Below are positions 63,885 to 64,000 of a stretch of DNA of 64,000 nt, in pieces. Origin of the DNA: Calliopsis andreniformis (lineage: Eukaryota > Arthropoda > Insecta > Hymenoptera > Andrenidae); NCBI RefSeq assembly GCF_051401765.1, contig NW_027480566.1:971501-1035500 (forward strand), in the 5' to 3' direction. The notes below the pieces were generated by a model that was given only the letters and a program-made list of their open reading frames with translations, did not search any database and was not told where the DNA came from. The first letter of the stretch is position 1. Each line of letters starts with the position of its first letter. Position numbers and translations under genes: made by a program.

Positions 63885-64000
63885 GATCGCTCCGTTATTC
63901 TACGTTCTCTCGGTCCACGGGCATCAGAGAGCAAAACAGCCTAATAGTTTTAGAGTGCCTCAACGATCAGGAATATGGATCTAACGTTCTCGTTTCGAAC
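63885..64000. repeat. Right-edge partial A module
   Basis: The last 116 bases are the beginning of an A module in the type II state (AATATGG). There is no decay of similarity toward the edge, so the array continues beyond the window. Confidence 0.9.

Larger units (their letters stand above)
1..64000. repeat. Satellite DNA array, 374/330-bp units, about 177 copies
   Basis: The entire window is head-to-tail copies of one sequence in one orientation. A fixed landmark (CTAACGTTCTCG in module A) recurs at 128, 502, 876, 1206, 1535, 1865 and so on to 63607, with steps almost always of 374 or 330 bp and rarely 329, 373, 375, 517 or 605. Each unit is built from boxes with core CCGGAGCGACACGA that bound modules A (143), B (143) and one or two C (44). 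Base composition of a 374-bp unit is about 51% GC by hand count. Nothing unrelated interrupts the array. Known biology: arrays of this size and monomer length are typical of eukaryotic heterochromatic satellites. Whether this one is centromeric, pericentromeric or elsewhere cannot be told from sequence alone. I do not recognise the monomer as a named satellite family. Confidence 0.97.
56581..64000. repeat. Type II subfamily block 3, to the window edge
   Basis: Units 56677 to 63607 carry type II states. Most are 374 bp, with 330-bp units at 58921, 59251, 61451 and 61781 (the 59251 and 61781 steps to 59581 and 62111 are also 330). CCGTCGGCATTC (loss of the SalI site) marks units 56677, 57425, 58173 and 63233. 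The array runs out of the window inside module A. Confidence 0.9.

Noticed and set aside
1..64000. CRISPR array or other prokaryotic repeat system
   Set aside because: There are no unique spacers; repeat and 'spacer' are all the same recurrent modules, and no cas-like genes are present.
1..64000. Ribosomal DNA intergenic spacer subrepeats
   Set aside because: No rRNA sequence is seen and 64 kb without a gene is far longer than usual spacers. It cannot be fully excluded without flanking sequence.
1..64000. Transposable element or retroelement tandem array
   Set aside because: There is no transposase, integrase or reverse transcriptase frame, no long terminal inverted repeats, and no target-site duplications between units.
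1..64000. tRNA gene in the A module
   Set aside because: Only a B-box-like core is present. No cloverleaf, no acceptable A box and no paired acceptor stem could be drawn.
1..64000. Telomeric or simple-sequence repeats
   Set aside because: No run of TTAGG, TTAGGG or similar short motifs is present; the only homopolymer of note is the six-T stretch in C.

Overview
The whole 64 kb window is one uninterrupted tandem-repeat (satellite) array. I found no protein-coding gene, RNA gene, transposon or unique flanking sequence. About 177 repeat units follow one another head to tail in the same orientation from base 1 to base 64000, and both ends stop inside a unit. An array this long, with a 330-374 bp monomer and higher-order duplications, is what eukaryotic pericentromeric, centromeric or other heterochromatic satellites look like. 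CpG is not depleted: by hand count about 39 CpG in one 374-bp unit against about 24 expected from base composition. This argues against a heavily methylated vertebrate or plant genome and fits an invertebrate such as an insect better. I cannot name the species or match the repeat to a satellite I know.

The unit has a simple hidden grammar. A short box (core CCGGAGCGACACGA) occurs four times per long unit and divides it into modules of 143, 143, 44 and 44 bp, which I call A, B, C, C (374 bp). Short units carry one C (330 bp). A and B have the same length and align without gaps at 103 of 143 positions, so they are an old diverged duplication. The unit is therefore an A-B dimer plus one or two short C modules. 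Nearly every abnormal unit length is an exact gain or loss of whole modules: 517 bp is A-B-B-C-C, and 605 bp is A-B-C-C followed by B-C-C without its A. The remaining abnormal lengths (329, 373, 375 bp) are single-base indels that were then copied along the array.

Two subfamilies alternate in blocks. Type I carries GAGGACAAC and GTCCCTTCG in B, usually AATAAGG in A, and often CTCGAACTCC in C. Type II carries GAGGAGAAC and GTCATTTCG in B, AATATGG in A, and CTCGGGCTCC in C. The layout is: type I at 1-1768; type II at 1769-18531 with two type I islands and a cluster of module gains and losses at 13.4-17.0 kb; type I at 18532-46408 with four type II islands; type II at 46409-49873; type I at 49874-56580; type II at 56581-64000.

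Long near-identical duplications lie on top of this. There is a 4552-bp, 13-unit block in two full copies plus the start of a third (25561-34982). Dispersed copies sit at offsets of 12339, 9941 and 12471 bp in the right half and 6556 and 4730 bp in the left half, and there are local dimers of 703, 704 and 748 bp. These patterns point to repeated unequal exchange and conversion. The many short open reading frames are by-products of the repeat; frameshifts and stops are freely tolerated in them.
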